Shown piece after piece: positions 23,295-35,065 of a DNA stretch of 64,000 nt (the first letter of the stretch is position 1; every line of letters starts with the position of its first letter). The translations under genes were made by a program, and so were the position numbers. This DNA comes from Meles meles (taxonomy: Eukaryota; Chordata; Mammalia; Carnivora; Mustelidae), in the NCBI RefSeq assembly GCF_922984935.1, contig NC_060071.1, positions 95,552,561-95,616,560 on the forward strand. The letters run 5' to 3'. The notes beneath the pieces are model-generated. The model saw only the letters and a program-made list of their open reading frames with translations. It made no database searches and was not told the DNA's origin.

Positions 23295-23482
23295 GGGGCG
23301 CCTGGGTGGCTCAGTGGGTTAAGCCGCTGCCTTCGGCTCAGGTCATGATCTCGGGGTCTTGGGATCGAGTCCCGCATCGGGCTCTCTGCTCGGCAGGGAA
23401 CCTGCTTCCCTCTCTCTCTCTGCCTGCCTCTCTATCTACTTGTGATCTCTCTGTCAAATAAATAAATAAAATCTTTAAAAAA
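23295..23482 (+). mobile_element. CAN SINE, young
   Basis: Near-consensus full-length copy: GGGGCGCCTGGGTGGCTCAG head, B-box-like GGGATCGAGTCCC, AAATAAATAAATAAAATCTTT tail. Perfect 15-bp TSD aaaatacgcttagaa at 23280-23294 and 23483-23497. Confidence 0.98.
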
Positions 23483-23593
23483 AAAATACGCTTAGAATAT
23501 CAGACTGAATAAGAATAATTGGATAAAATTAATGATTCTATTCATGATGTCTACAATGATTATAATAAAACTGACTTTAAAAACTACTTAACA

Positions 23594-23786
23594 GGGGCGC
23601 CTGGGTGGCTCAGTGGGTTAAAGCCTCTGCCTTCGGCTCAGGTCATGATCCCAGGGTCCTGGGATCGAGCCCCGTGTCGGGCTCTCTGCTCAGCAGGGAG
23701 CCTGCTTCCTTCTCTCTCTGCCTGCCTGCCTCTCCGCCTACTTGTAATTTCTGTCTTTCAAATAAATAAATAAAATCTTAAAAAAA
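23594..23786 (+). mobile_element. CAN SINE, young, second of a close pair
   Basis: Near-consensus copy in the same orientation, 111 bp after the previous SINE. Perfect 15-bp TSD aaaaactacttaaca at 23579-23593 and 23787-23801. It differs from its neighbour in the 'AAAGCCTCTGCC' versus 'AAGCCGCTGCC' position, so the two are separate insertions, not a duplication. Confidence 0.98.
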
Positions 23787-23801
23787 AAAAACTACTTAAC
23801 A

Positions 23802-24845
23802 TACATATGACAAGAAGCACATAAAATAGAAATAATAACTATCTAAAAATTAGCTACTTTTAAAACTTATACAAAAGGCTAAAAACATTTGAAAGCTTTT
23901 ATCAAATAAATCATATGTTTTTTATGTGAAAGGAACAATGTAATAAATTTTCACAATCTGAGATCTAAATGTAAATTATATGCTTTTTGCTAGGTAATTT
24001 TTTCAATGATTTTTTGCCTGTGGGGCAAATAACTAGCAAGGTATTCTTGCTAATATAATGTCTCAATTTTTTTTTAATAAGTGCATGTCAACTTCATTTA
24101 TGCATAAAATTCAGTTAGAAATTGTATGTAAATCAAATATGTTCATATGCTATAATATTTTTATTTAATTCCGTAAAACTTTGAGTTGCCTTTCCAACTA
24201 TACATATTGACACAAAAATATAAAAATCACATAGGCACTGTAAAATGTAAGTAGCATTTGGATTTCTGAAATACAGTGTTTCAAGGATCTCTTCAGACAA
24301 GAGAAAAAATGTACACTTCAGCCACATGAGGTATGTGCCAGTGTATTATATTTTTGCATTAAATTCACAATGTAGATAATTTTTATGTCATTTGGATTAT
24401 AACATATTCATATATTTAAATAGAATACATTTTGTAAGATCAAAAAGACATAATATGAAGATGTGACTGCATCCATTTACTCTTCTTATTAAGTATGGTA
24501 TATACCTTTCAAAATACATAGGATGTTAGTAGATAGAAGAATTAAATACCTTTCAAATTTTTGTGGATAATACTAATCTTTTAAAGGTAAAGCATTTGGA
24601 AAAACATCAGGATAAATATTAACTTACCTTATTAAACTAAACATATTTTCAAAAAATTGTAAGAGAATTGGAATATAGGGAAACCTGGGTTTTGTTAATA
24701 TGTCATCTGTCCTTGAGAAGGAAGGGAATCAAAAACTATAAGGATTATACTGGTTTAACATATAGACTGAAATTCAAGTAACTTTATATTTCTCTTGGAG
24801 ATCAGGTCAGAAGAATGATTTGCCAAAATTGCCATCTTTGGTAAC
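23802..24845. other. Unassigned AT-rich intergenic DNA
   Basis: No gene or dispersed repeat recognised. Confidence 0.5.
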
Positions 24846-24856
24846 AAAGTAGTACT

Positions 24857-25093
24857 GGGGCACCTGGGTGGCTCAGTCGATTAAGTGTCTGACTTTTAAT
24901 TTTAGCCAAGGTCATAATCTCAGGGTCATGGAATGAGTGCCGCAGGGGGCTCCACACTGAGAGTGGAGGCAGCTTGAGATTCTCTCTCTCTCTGTCTCTG
25001 CCTTCCCCCTCTCCCCACCACAAGCTCCTAGATCTCTCTTTCTCTCTCTCTCTCTCTCAAAAAAAAAAAAAAAAGAAAGAAAGAAAGAAAGAA
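24857..25093 (+). mobile_element. Older CAN SINE with (GAAA)n tail
   Basis: Head GGGGCACCTGGGTGGCTCAG followed by an older-type body (GATTAAGTGTCTGACTTTTAA, CTTGAGATTCTCTCTC). The tail has run into A15 and then five GAAA units. TSD approximately aaagtagtac (24846-24855) against aaagtagttagtac (from 25094). Confidence 0.93.
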
Positions 25094-25107
25094 AAAGTAG
25101 TTAGTAC

Positions 25108-25928
25108 CTCACTCCTTTCTATTCTCATAGTATAAAAATCTAATAAGAAAATGTAGAAATATTGGTTTATGTAATTCACCATTCTAAAAGATGTCAGGAG
25201 GAATACCTTAAGATAAGCTGACTATATTCAAATAAAAGCATGCAGTAAAATGCATTAGACATTATTGAAAAATTTGGTTCTACTTACAGAAATAAACTTT
25301 GTAGAAATAGCCAGACTGGTCAGCCCTGCTTGAAAACAGGAAGGGATAGGCAAGCAAAAATACTTAGGAGTTTAATTTATGATGGAGTGTTGATCTGTTT
25401 AAAGAATGTTCTAATAATCAAAACTTCCTTTACTCCAAACAGACACTTGAGGGAGGGATAAAAGAATAGACTGAGGACTGAGGACAGCCTAATGATCATT
25501 TAGCTGCCATTACCTACACCTCTTCCAAGAGAACAAATGCCTAACCCATGGGAGTAGCTTGTCTTGGGACAAAGTGAGGGGAGGTCATTGGAAATACAAG
25601 TGTCAGATACTTCTCTAAAACCAAAATCTAATAAATAAGTTTTTATTTTCCTTTTTTCACATTACTATTAAAAATATTTTTTTATTTTTAAAATCATATA
25701 GGTGTGCTTGTAAAATTTTTAACAAAATAATATTTTTATAATTATACAATGTTTTAGTAATCTAATCTTATCATTATATCATTTTAATCTTTTCATTATA
25801 TATTTATATTATTGTTTCTGAACTAAGTATAAGTCCATAATGTGGACATGTTATAATTGATTTAGATATTCCTAGATTTCTAAGCACTTCTGAGGGTTGA
25901 TTTTTTAGTTGTCTGCTTATTTACTCTT
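25108..25928. other. Unassigned stretch
   Basis: No gene recognised. The part at 25300-25600 is less AT-rich than its surroundings and could be part of an old LTR, but no ends or signals are clear. Confidence 0.4.
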
Positions 25929-26305
25929 TTTAAAATTCCAGTATGGTTAACATAAAATGTTACATTAGTTTCAGGTATACAATATAGTGATTCAACAATG
26001 CTATACATTACTCAGTGCTCATCATGATAAGTGCACTCTTGATCCCCTTCACCTATTTCACCCATCCCCCACCCTTCTCCCCTCTGGTAACCATCATTTT
26101 GTTCGCTTTAGTTGAGTCTGTTTTTTGTTTACCAACTGGTATTCTTTGCTCATTTGGTTTTTTTCTTAAATCCACATATGAATGAGATCATATGGTATTT
26201 ATCTTTCTCTGACTTATTTCACTCAACATTTTAACCTCTTGGTCCATCCATGTTGTTGCAAATGACAAGATCTCATTATTTTTTATGGCTGAGTAATATT
26301 CCACA

Positions 26306-26308
<3 letters not shown>

Positions 26309-26350
<42 letters not shown>
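26309..26350. repeat. (TA)n microsatellite
   Basis: About 20 uninterrupted TA units, grown from the short 'tgtatatata' found at the same spot in all L1 ORF2 copies in this window (e.g. 8037-8047). It lies inside the older L1. Confidence 0.95.
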
Positions 26351-26352
<2 letters not shown>

Positions 26353-27557
26353 CATATGTATATGGACCCTTGGGCTGCTTCCATAATTTGTCTGTTGTAA
26401 GTAATGCTGCAGTAAACAGGGATGCATATATCTTTTTGAATGAGTGCTTTCATATTCTTTGGGTAAATACCTAGCAGTGGAACTACTGGATCACATGGTA
26501 TTGCTATTTTTAATATTTTAGGGAAACTACATACTGTTTGTCCCAGTAGCAGCAACAGTTTACACTCCCACTAATATGCAGGAGGATTTTTTTCATCACA
26601 TCTTTACCAAACCTTGTCTTTTCTTGTGTATTTTGTTTTAATCATTCTGACAGGTGTGAGGTGACTTCTCATTCTGGTTTTGATTTGCATTTCCCTAATG
26701 ATGAGTGATGTTGAGCCTCTTTTTACATCTGTTGGTTATCTAGATGTCGTCTTTGGAGAAATGTCTTTTCATGTCTTCTGCCCATTTTAATTGGATTATT
26801 TGGTTGAGTTGCATTAGTTCTTTATATACCTTGGATACTAACCTTTATCAGATATGTCATTTACAAATATCTTCTCCCATTCACTAGGCAGTCTTTTAGT
26901 TCTGTTGGTTGTTTCCTTTGTTGTGCAAAAGCTTTCTATTTTCGTGTAGTCCCAATAGTTTAATTTTGCTTTTTTTCTCTTGTCTCAGGAGACATACCCA
27001 GAATGAAATTGCTGTGGCCAATGTCAAAATACAAGTTGCTACTGCCTACGTTCTCCTCTAGGATTTTTATGGTTCAGGTCTAACGTTTAGATCATTAATC
27101 CATTTTCAGTTTTCTTTAGTGTACTGTGTAAGAAAGTGGCCCAGTTGCAATTTTTCGCGTGTAGCTTTCCAGTCTTTCCAACATTATTAATTGAAGAGAG
27201 TTTCTACAATGATATATTGCTTTTTTTTGTTAAATATTAGTCAACCATATAATTGTTGGTTTATTTCTGGGTTTTCTATTCCATTCCATTGATCTGTGTG
27301 TCTCTTTCTGTGCCAGTATTACACTATTTCAATTACTATAGCTTGTAATATATCTTGAAATCTGAGATTATAATTCTTCCAAGTTTTGTTCTTTTTTTGA
27401 GATTGATTTGGCTATTCGGGGTCCTTTGTGGGTCCACACAAATTTTAAGATTACTTGTTTTAGTTCTTTAGAAAATGCTGTTGGTATTTTGATAAGGATT
27501 GCATTAAATGTATAGATTGCTTGTGGCAGCATAGAAATTTTAAAAATATCTGTTCTT

Positions 27558-27748
27558 GGGGCTCCTGAGTGACTCGGTTGAGCATCTGCCTTTGACTCGG
27601 GTCATAATCCTAGGGTTCAAGCCCCACGTCAGGATCAAGCCCCACGTCAGGCTTCCTGCTCAGTGAGGAGCCTGCTTCTCCCTCTCCGTCTCCTAGCTCT
27701 CGGTCTTACTCTCTATCTCAAATAAACAAATAAAATCTTAAAAAAAAA
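27558..27748 (+). mobile_element. CAN SINE with internal duplication
   Basis: Diverged copy inside the older L1. The 'caagccccacgtcagg' segment is present twice in tandem (27618-27651). Tail AAATAAACAAATAAAATCTT. Flanked by tgttctt / tgttttctt, a likely short TSD. Confidence 0.88.
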
Positions 27749-27985
27749 TGTTTTCTTCCATTCCATGAGTGTGAAATATCTTCCCATTTATGTTATCTTT
27801 AATTTCTTTTACCTAGGTGTTATAATTTTCAGAATATAGATCTTTTACTTCTTTGGTTAAGTTTATTCCTAGGTATTTTATTATTTTGATGCAATTTTAA
27901 TTGGAATTATATTCTTGTACTCTCCTTATATTTCCTTTCTAATTACATATCGAGACTGTTTAGCAGTACATTTGTATATTGATGA

Positions 27986-28695
27986 TTGCAAGTTCTCATC
28001 ACATATTTGAACATTTTTCCATGTATTTGTTTGCCTTCAAACTTGTAAAAGTGCATTTTCTTTCACATTTTCGAACTTGTGAGTGATTTGGTGCTTTAAG
28101 GTCAAATGTTTAACAGATCTTTTGGAATAAGGTTATAGTATCGATCCAGAATTGCTCCTATACTTGTGCAGATGACACAAGACTCAACTTCCAAGTGGGT
28201 GACAAAGAATAATAAGAGTGCAAAGTAGTGTAAAGTGGAAACCACACTTATTCCTTCTCTAAAATCTTTAGTTTGTGCTGTAAGTATTTTTCTTTTAAGA
28301 TTATGAGTTTATTTTGCCTTTTGACTAGAAGCAAAACTAGTAATAATTAAAGTCTAAGCATAAATATTATTTACATTAGTGGACATATCACTTAGAATAA
28401 AAATAACGATAATGTATATAAATAAAATCCATGAAAAGCAGAAAACAACAACTGGCTTTTGTAAGAAAAAGGTGTAAGCATTAAAAAAGGAGTGTAACAA
28501 AAGTTTTTAATCTTAAAAAGAAACAACAAAAACATGGACGCTTGTTTCTCATCCTTCATCCATAACTAGTTTTACCTTTCTCCAAAGTGTACTATTTGTT
28601 TGCATTAGTGTACATAAAACTTTAGCTGTTGAAAGTTCAGAAATAAAAAAAGAAGTTCAGAAATAAGAGAAGTAAAATCAATGAATCACCAAAGT
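27986..28695. other. Unassigned stretch
   Basis: No gene or clearly bounded repeat recognised. The first 80 bases vaguely resemble decayed L1. Confidence 0.4.
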
Positions 28696-28699
28696 AGTA

Positions 28700-29070
28700 A
28701 TTAGTAAAAGTTTATTGAGCATACAGCAAAAACCACAGTTTGCTAGCTGGGGGCACTCAAACCAAAACATGGAATGAGGCTCAGAGGCTATATTGTTACA
28801 AAGCAGCTTGTATAATGAGAAAGCAGTGGCTGTTTCATCTTTACAGTGATTGGTTATTATATTAGAATTTGTTTAAATGATAGGGACTTAGTTCATCGTT
28901 ACCTCATACCAACCTTGGAAAAGATTTGTTTTCCTTGTGATTTTTAGTAGTATAGGAAAGAAATGACCCAGGTGAAGTTAGTCTTGAAAATAAACTAAAT
29001 GAAGCTTTGTTCATATGACCTAATTGGTTTTGTCTGCTCAGGGAATTGTTGAAGCTGGTCTCCCATTTCT
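28700..29070 (-). mobile_element. Possible degenerate retroviral LTR
   Basis: Non-coding block with moderate GC. On the complement its end reads AATAAACTTTTACTAATTAC, a typical LTR polyadenylation-signal arrangement, and the body is unlike its AT-rich neighbours. No TG...CA ends or TSD were confirmed and no retroviral gene is adjacent. It could also be another old repeat class. Confidence 0.3.
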
Positions 29071-30575
29071 TTTTTTATTTTTTTAGTATCTGTCTATCTT
29101 ACTGGAAAGGCCCGCAGTGATACAAGTAAAGTGTCCTTAGTTTTCAGAACGATAAAGCACAGTTTATCAATTAAGGTAATAGGGTATACTTTTTCTACAA
29201 ATAAAACAAAATTGGCAATTCAGATGTTATTGAAAAATAAAGACTTTACTTAATAATTGTAAATTATAACTTCACCATGTGCCATATTTTAATTCCATGC
29301 TTTTTGTTTTTACTTTTTGTTTTTCTTTGCCCAAATGTACTGTTTTTAATTATATATTTTATTTATCTTATATTATCCAGTATTATAGGGATGTATACAT
29401 ATAAACTTCTGATCAACTTAATATTCCCTTTCAGACTATTGATATGTTACTTCACTTTTATTGCCAAAATCCGTAGTATCATTTGAGCCTGTATAAATCA
29501 CAATATATTTTTATTATCCCTCTTCTAGTATTTGTTAACTATAGCTGTAACCTTAGAATAGATTTTTGTTATTAAAGTCTTGTTATACATAATTATATTC
29601 AATTTCAAAAATAATTATCACCTTTGGATTCAGATATACAATTATATAAGGAATAATTTAGATGTTTCCAGTATTTTAAGTAATTTCTGTTTCCTGAGAA
29701 TGTTATACTAAACAAAATTAATTTTTGAAGTGTTCACTGGAAATCTATTTTTTGATTTCTTGAAATCTGAGCTGTTCTTTTGCTGTTTTCACTGATAAAT
29801 AAATATTTTTGAGAGGTCACATTCTTATTTTCCTAAAACAATAACATAATTAATATATTTTGATACTTAATTTATCAAAGAAGAATTGAATGCCACCTTT
29901 TTTTAAATAAGAAACGTGTCAAAATTAAAGTAGTTTGTCAGAAAAGGAACTATTAAGATATTTTGAGCAATTAGACCAAAAGTCATGCTGAAATAAATTT
30001 ATAAATAGATGTAAAATCCATCAATATTTAGAGGGCAAAAATCAGTTGCAAATCATGGTATAAAATCCATTTCCATTACTTTAGACCAGAATCATGTACA
30101 TTATCTTCCATTATTCTACAGTGTATAAAATTGTATATAGCCCAGGGGATAACCCTGGATATTACATTCAGAAATAGTTTTTCTTTGTTTCAGGGTTTTA
30201 CCATTTTTCCTGATAGTCTCCTTACCTGCGATCATAATGATCACAAAGACTACTATTTTTTTTAAGATTACTATTGATGCAGTAAACAAACACAAAAACA
30301 TGCCACTATTACGTTCTGATTATATATATAAATGCAATAGGAATGTCAGTTCACCATACATTCTTTCTTGAGTTGGATTTGCAAATCTAGAGCCACATAG
30401 TATTGAACAACTACTTTTCAAGCCTCAAATTTAACTACTAAACCAGTATCTAAAATATTTCATAAGGAAAGTTGAATCCAATTCATAAAAGCCTTTACTA
30501 TTTGTGGGAAAACCAAACTTAGGAGACTCTACCAGGTCTTACCTTCAATATTTATAAATTTAGGTGAATTCCTCT
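29071..30575. other. Unassigned AT-rich intergenic DNA
   Basis: No gene, SINE or young L1 recognised. Confidence 0.5.
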
Positions 30576-30578
30576 TTT

Positions 30579-30747
30579 TTTAAAATATTTTATTTATTTG
30601 ACAGAGAGAAATCACAACCAGGCAGAGAGGAGGAAGCTGGCTCCCTGCAGAGCAGAGAGCCCAATGCGGGGCTCGATACCAGGACCCTGAGATCGTAACC
30701 TAAGCGGAAGACAGATGCTTTAACCCACTGAGCCACCCAGGCACCCC
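30579..30747 (-). mobile_element. CAN SINE, antisense
   Basis: Complement of a slightly shortened SINE; the GA-rich middle is reduced. It ends GAGCCACCCAGGCACCCC. TSD aggtgaattcctcttttt at 30562-30579 and 30748-30765. Confidence 0.96.
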
Positions 30748-30765
30748 AGGTGAATTCCTCTTTTT

Positions 30766-32610
30766 AATATCTCCAAATGTCTTGACCTACCAATACATGA
30801 CCTTCTCTACTAGTCAAGTTTGACCCTTGTAACCCATGAACCAGCCAGTTTTCCTGAGAGAGCCCTGTAGGCATTGGCTCCCTAAGTATAGCCATCCTTC
30901 ATTCCTTAAAAACGGTCTGTTCCACCTGATTATGTGAACAACCTTCTTAAGTAAGATCTCAGTTACAATAATTATTTGTCTAAATATCATAGTACATATG
31001 TAGGTAAACATTTACTGTACATTTGCAAATAAATATATTTCCATGAAAAATAAAAAAGGCTCAAATTCAGATTCAGATTCAGATTAGATTCTGAATACTC
31101 AGGGGTCCCTGAGAATTAGAAAACATTTAAAAAAATTTTAGTTTCCTTATGTTACCTAGAGTTTAAGATGGAAGAGAAATAGATTCCTCATATATACACT
31201 TAAAAAGAACATTAAAATAATTTCAATCTTCCAAACAAATACCATAATAAATTCCTCTTCATAGTTCATGCCATTTTATACAATTAATTCTTGTTCCATT
31301 AGATCTTGGATGAGTAGTCTGATTTCAGAAACTCTGTAGACTAAGAAGAGTTCTAGAAATCCTGACTCAGTCCACGGGAACAGTCTGAAAGTTTCTAAGT
31401 TACGTGATCTCAGAAGCCTGTGCCCAAGAATCTATCCTTTATAGCCACAATACTTAAAAATACCCAATACAGTATTATTCCATGAGGCTCTGAGATTTTC
31501 TTTCTTTGTTAAGAACACAAAACTCTGGCCTGTAATTTAGAGACTTTAAGCCAGAATCAGAGTAAAGTTAAAGCTCACTGTAGAGGATAGAGCTTTAATG
31601 CTGAAATTAATATATCAAGGCAACTAACATCAGCAGAATGGAAGAGAGTAAAACTATGTATTTAGATGCATACCTAACAATTACATAAACACTTTTAGTC
31701 ATTGCTTACTCTGAATTAAAAATATATTCTGGGTAGTAAGAACATTGAAATCTTTAGGAACTTCCAGTGAAACATAGACTTTTTGAACCATTTATAGTAG
31801 CAATACTTTACCTACACATTTTTGATCTAGAGTAGGCCAAGCACCTCTTGTGATTTGCAATGCTTACAATTGTAACAAATCAAACTATCATATTTCAAAA
31901 ACCTTTCTTCTTAGAAAGTAAAAAAAAAAAAAAGTGATTTTTTTTTCCAAGGGCCATCTGGGTCATTTCAAAATAGTCTTGCATAGAGGATATTTTATTT
32001 TGTATTCAACAGCATTCTAATTTTTTTAAAGTTGTCAAAGGAGAATTTTCAATTTAATTAAGATATAACAAAAAATGTTTTGTTAATTCTTGAAACACAG
32101 TGACAATGAAACAGATGAAATTTAGCATAGATGGTTGAAAATATCTTAACTCATCCATAAGTGAGAACACATTACTATTCCTTTTTTATTTAAAATAAAT
32201 AAGAGTCAACATAAAGCATAAGAGTTTATTCTAAGACACTGAATTGTTTCTAGCAAGACCGACTACACATAAGGTGAAAATTCTTTTATATTATGGCCCT
32301 TGCTATTCCTCGCTAAACCAAGGAGGCAAACCCATCAAGTTTTAGTGAAATTGGTTTGATTTTAACGCATTTTATTATTTTTTACAAAGTCATTATAGGA
32401 CAAATTTAATAAAATTCACTTATTAAGTTTTATCCTTTATTATTCTAAAACAAACTGTACTTTATTTTATATCAACAGTTCTCCCTCAGGGAATTCATGA
32501 AGTCAAAACTATTTTCACGATAATACCATGATATTGTGTGTTAAAATGCACTATGTTCATCATTGCTATCTTCAGATGAATGGACAAATATATATTTAAT
32601 TTTTTATGGT
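30766..32610. other. Unassigned AT-rich intergenic DNA
   Basis: No gene recognised. It includes a trivial triple ATTCAG repeat at about 31064-31085 and an A run at 31920-31934. Confidence 0.5.
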
Positions 32611-32616
32611 TTGCTT

Positions 32617-32803
32617 TTTTTTAAAGATTTTATTTATTTATTTGACAGAGAGATCACAAGTAGGCAGAGAGGCAGGCAGAGAGTGGGGGAAGCAGGCTCC
32701 CTACTGAGCAGAGAGCCTGATTCGGGGCTCAGACCCAGGACCCTGGGATCATAACCTGAGCTGAAAGCAGAGGCTTTAACTCACTGAGCCACCCAGGTGC
32801 CCC
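32617..32803 (-). mobile_element. CAN SINE, antisense
   Basis: Full-length complement with TTTAAAGATTTTATTTATTTATTTGACAG tail and right-end GAGCCACCCAGGTGCCCC. TSD about tggtttgcttt / tagtttgcttt. Confidence 0.95.
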
Positions 32804-32814
32804 TAGTTTGCTTT

Positions 32815-33560
32815 ATTGATATGATAAATATTGATGGTTGTAACCCACATAGACAGTAGCTCTCTGTGGATGTTATTAAGTCCAAACTTGAAAAGAGGGC
32901 TAGGTGCCAAAGATGTCCGAGATTAAATGCTATCAAACACAGTGCTCTTTTTCCATGACAAACAAAAGCATATGCATAGTTGTATTCCTCTGTCACTATT
33001 GCTTTTAGTATAGACTCAATTCATATTATTTAAAAATAGCCAAAGTAATTAACTTCTATTTCATAGAGAAAACTGGGGAGAACTGACTGGCATGCACAAG
33101 CATTTAGCCGACTCTTAAAGTCATAAACACACATAACAAACTCTACAGTGGTACATACTTTTCTCATCCTAAAGTGACAAAATAAGCATCAGTAATATGA
33201 CCCCAAAATATAGTCTCTCTATAGAACATAAAAATAAGAGTCAAAGTGTATGTTTAAAAGTATAAATTTATGTTTTATACTGAATGTTTCAGCATTCTCT
33301 CCTTATTAGAATTTAAATATCAGTAATTATACATTAATTAAAATCATTTTATATCAATCCTATGTATTAAGTTACCTAAGTACACTGGAAGTTACCAGCA
33401 AGCTGATATACTATAAAATATGTTACTATTGAAATTATCTAAAAATTATGTAGACATAATGTTACTTTATTTGACTAGGAAGCCTGTATTAGGTTAGAAA
33501 AGCTAAAAAGAGGTAGAATCAAATGTATGCTTGTACAATACTTAATACTGATAAATCAAA
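32815..33560. other. Unassigned AT-rich intergenic DNA
   Basis: Nothing recognised. Confidence 0.5.
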
Positions 33561-33579
33561 GCAAAGGTAGACTTTTTTT

Positions 33580-33756
33580 AAAAGATTTTATTTATTTATT
33601 TGCGAGAGAGTGAGAAGGGAGCATGAGAGGGGAGAAGGTCAGAGGGAGAAGCAGACTCCCCGTGGAGCTGGGAGCCAGATGCAGTACTCAATTCTGGGAC
33701 TCCAGGATCATGACCTGAGCCGAATGCAGTCGCTTAACCAACTGAGCCATCCAGGC
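33580..33756 (-). mobile_element. Older CAN SINE, antisense
   Basis: Complement with TTTAAAAGATTTTATTTATTTATTTG, then a diverged body and a head ending CAACTGAGCCATCCAGGCA; the last bases of the head are lost. TSD aaaggtagactttttt / aaagatagactttttaa. Confidence 0.9.
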
Positions 33757-33848
33757 AATGGAAAGATAGACTTTTTAAACTATCAAAATTATTAAACTGG
33801 TTTACCAAAAATTTATCTTACTTATGTGAAAATGGATTCATAAAGTAT

Positions 33849-33999
33849 CAGCTCAGGTCATGATCTCAGGGTCCTGGGATCAAGCTCAGCATCAGGCTAC
33901 CTGATCAGTGGGGAGCCTACTTCTCCCTCTCCCTCTGTTGCTCACCTTTCTTGTGATCTCTCATGCCCTCTCTCTCAAATAAATAAATAATTTTAAAAA
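33849..33999 (+). mobile_element. 5'-truncated CAN SINE
   Basis: Starts within the body at GCTCAGGTCATGATCTCAGGG; the tRNA-like head is absent. The CT-rich middle and AAATAAATAAATAATTTT tail are present. SINE copies in this window are usually full length, so the truncation is notable. Confidence 0.9.
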
Positions 34000-34066
34000 T
34001 TACATATTGAAACCTGGAGTTTGGTATTCAGGAGTTAATGATGAATAAGATAGACACAGTCTTTTT

Positions 34067-34100
34067 CAATCCCATCTTGTTTCATTTATTCTTCTCCTAT
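34067..34100 (-). mobile_element. 34-bp isolated piece of young L1 3' UTR
   Basis: Exact match over 34 bases to the antisense L1 3' UTR seen at about 11687-11720 (starts CAATCCCATCTTGTTTCA). It has no poly(A) and no other L1 around it. Confidence 0.8.
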
Positions 34101-34375
34101 GGAGCATGCCCTTTTTTAAGTTGAACAAAATGAGCCAGGAGAAAGTACTTAACAAGGGAAATGACAAAGGAAATGAAGATTACTCTATATGGATCTTTAA
34201 TTCCATATAGGTGGTTTCAGAGAAGAGATGTTTGGAGAAATTGAAACTTTAAGAGTGACAAGACATTAGAACAACTCTGGGGGTGTGGTGGGGTAAAAGG
34301 GAATGTATTAGTGTAGATAATTTTTTCAGAATTGGGGGCAGATTATTTTGAGATCAAATCAGCATAGTGACTGTA

Positions 34376-34533
34376 CCAGTTTGCATTCCCATCAACGATG
34401 CAAGAGGGTTTTGCTTTCTCCGCATCCTCACCCACTGGGTGTTACATGGAGATGTTGAATCACTATATTATACATATGAAACTAGTATTATACTGTATGT
34501 TAACTAACTAAGATTTAAATAAAAACTTTACAA
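34376..34533 (+). mobile_element. Minute L1 insertion with inverted 5' piece
   Basis: 34376-34436 is the complement of ORF2 (block 'ttgcattcccatcaacgatg...ctccgcatcctcacc'). 34437-34533 is the plus-strand L1 3' terminus, ending TATGTTAACTAACTAAGATTTAAATAAAAAC. Opposite orientations in 158 bp indicate twin priming on a very short cDNA. No TSD is certain. Confidence 0.75.
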
Positions 34534-34920
34534 GAAAAATCAAAAGAGAATTTCTCATTATTAGAAAATAAACAGATTGGTGTGTTTGAAGAATATTCAA
34601 GGAAGTACAAGAGATTAGGCTCAAAGCAAAGATCTAGGAGAGTTTGTCGATGTCATAAAGGACTAGAATTTAATGTTTATTTTTATTTATTATTAAACAC
34701 TTGCTTTTACCAAATAAAGCCTTTTTGACTTTATAGTAAATCAATGATACTTCAGATAAAGTATTCTTATGAACAGTTAAATAGAAACAAGTGTTTCAAG
34801 TGATGGATTTAACATCAACCACAAAGCTTTCAATTTTGAAAAACACTATATTCATCCCTAACTAATTTCTCTGGCAAGCAGTAAAACAGCACACATATGC
34901 ATGTTTTTATTTTTTATTTT

Positions 34921-35048
34921 TTAAAAGATTTTCTTTATTTACTAGAGAGAGAGAGCAGGGGCAGAGGGAGAGGGAGACCCAGATGCCCCGCTGAACAGGA
35001 CCTGAGCCAAAAGCAGATGATTAACCGACTGAGCCACCCAGGTGCCCC
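34921..35048 (-). mobile_element. CAN SINE, antisense, internally deleted
   Basis: About 128 bp instead of about 190: tail and head are present, but about 60 bp of the centre, around GATGCGGGGCTCGATCCCAGG, is missing ('gatgccccgctgaacaggacctgagcc'). TSD acatatgcatgttttta / aaatatacaagttttta. Confidence 0.9.
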
Positions 35049-35065
35049 AAATATACAAGTTTTTA

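Larger units (their letters stand above)
25929..27985 (-). mobile_element. Older 5'-truncated L1, antisense, interrupted by a SINE
   Basis: The left end is the complement of an L1 terminus (TTTTAAAATTCCAGTATGGTTAAC). Then come a C-rich 3' UTR complement near 26040-26100 and long stretches of decayed ORF2 in correct order up to the RT region near 27960. The frame is broken throughout; short pieces such as EYYSAIKNNEILSFATTWM remain readable on the complement of 26188-26427. It is interrupted at 27558-27748 by a SINE and contains a TA microsatellite. Confidence 0.88.

Noticed and set aside
23295..23400. tRNA-like SINE heads (A and B boxes) as tRNA genes
   Set aside because: They diverge from tRNA-Lys, lack a complete cloverleaf and are attached to SINE bodies with TSDs.
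31064..31088. Short ATTCAG tandem repeat
   Set aside because: Only three units; not a meaningful array.
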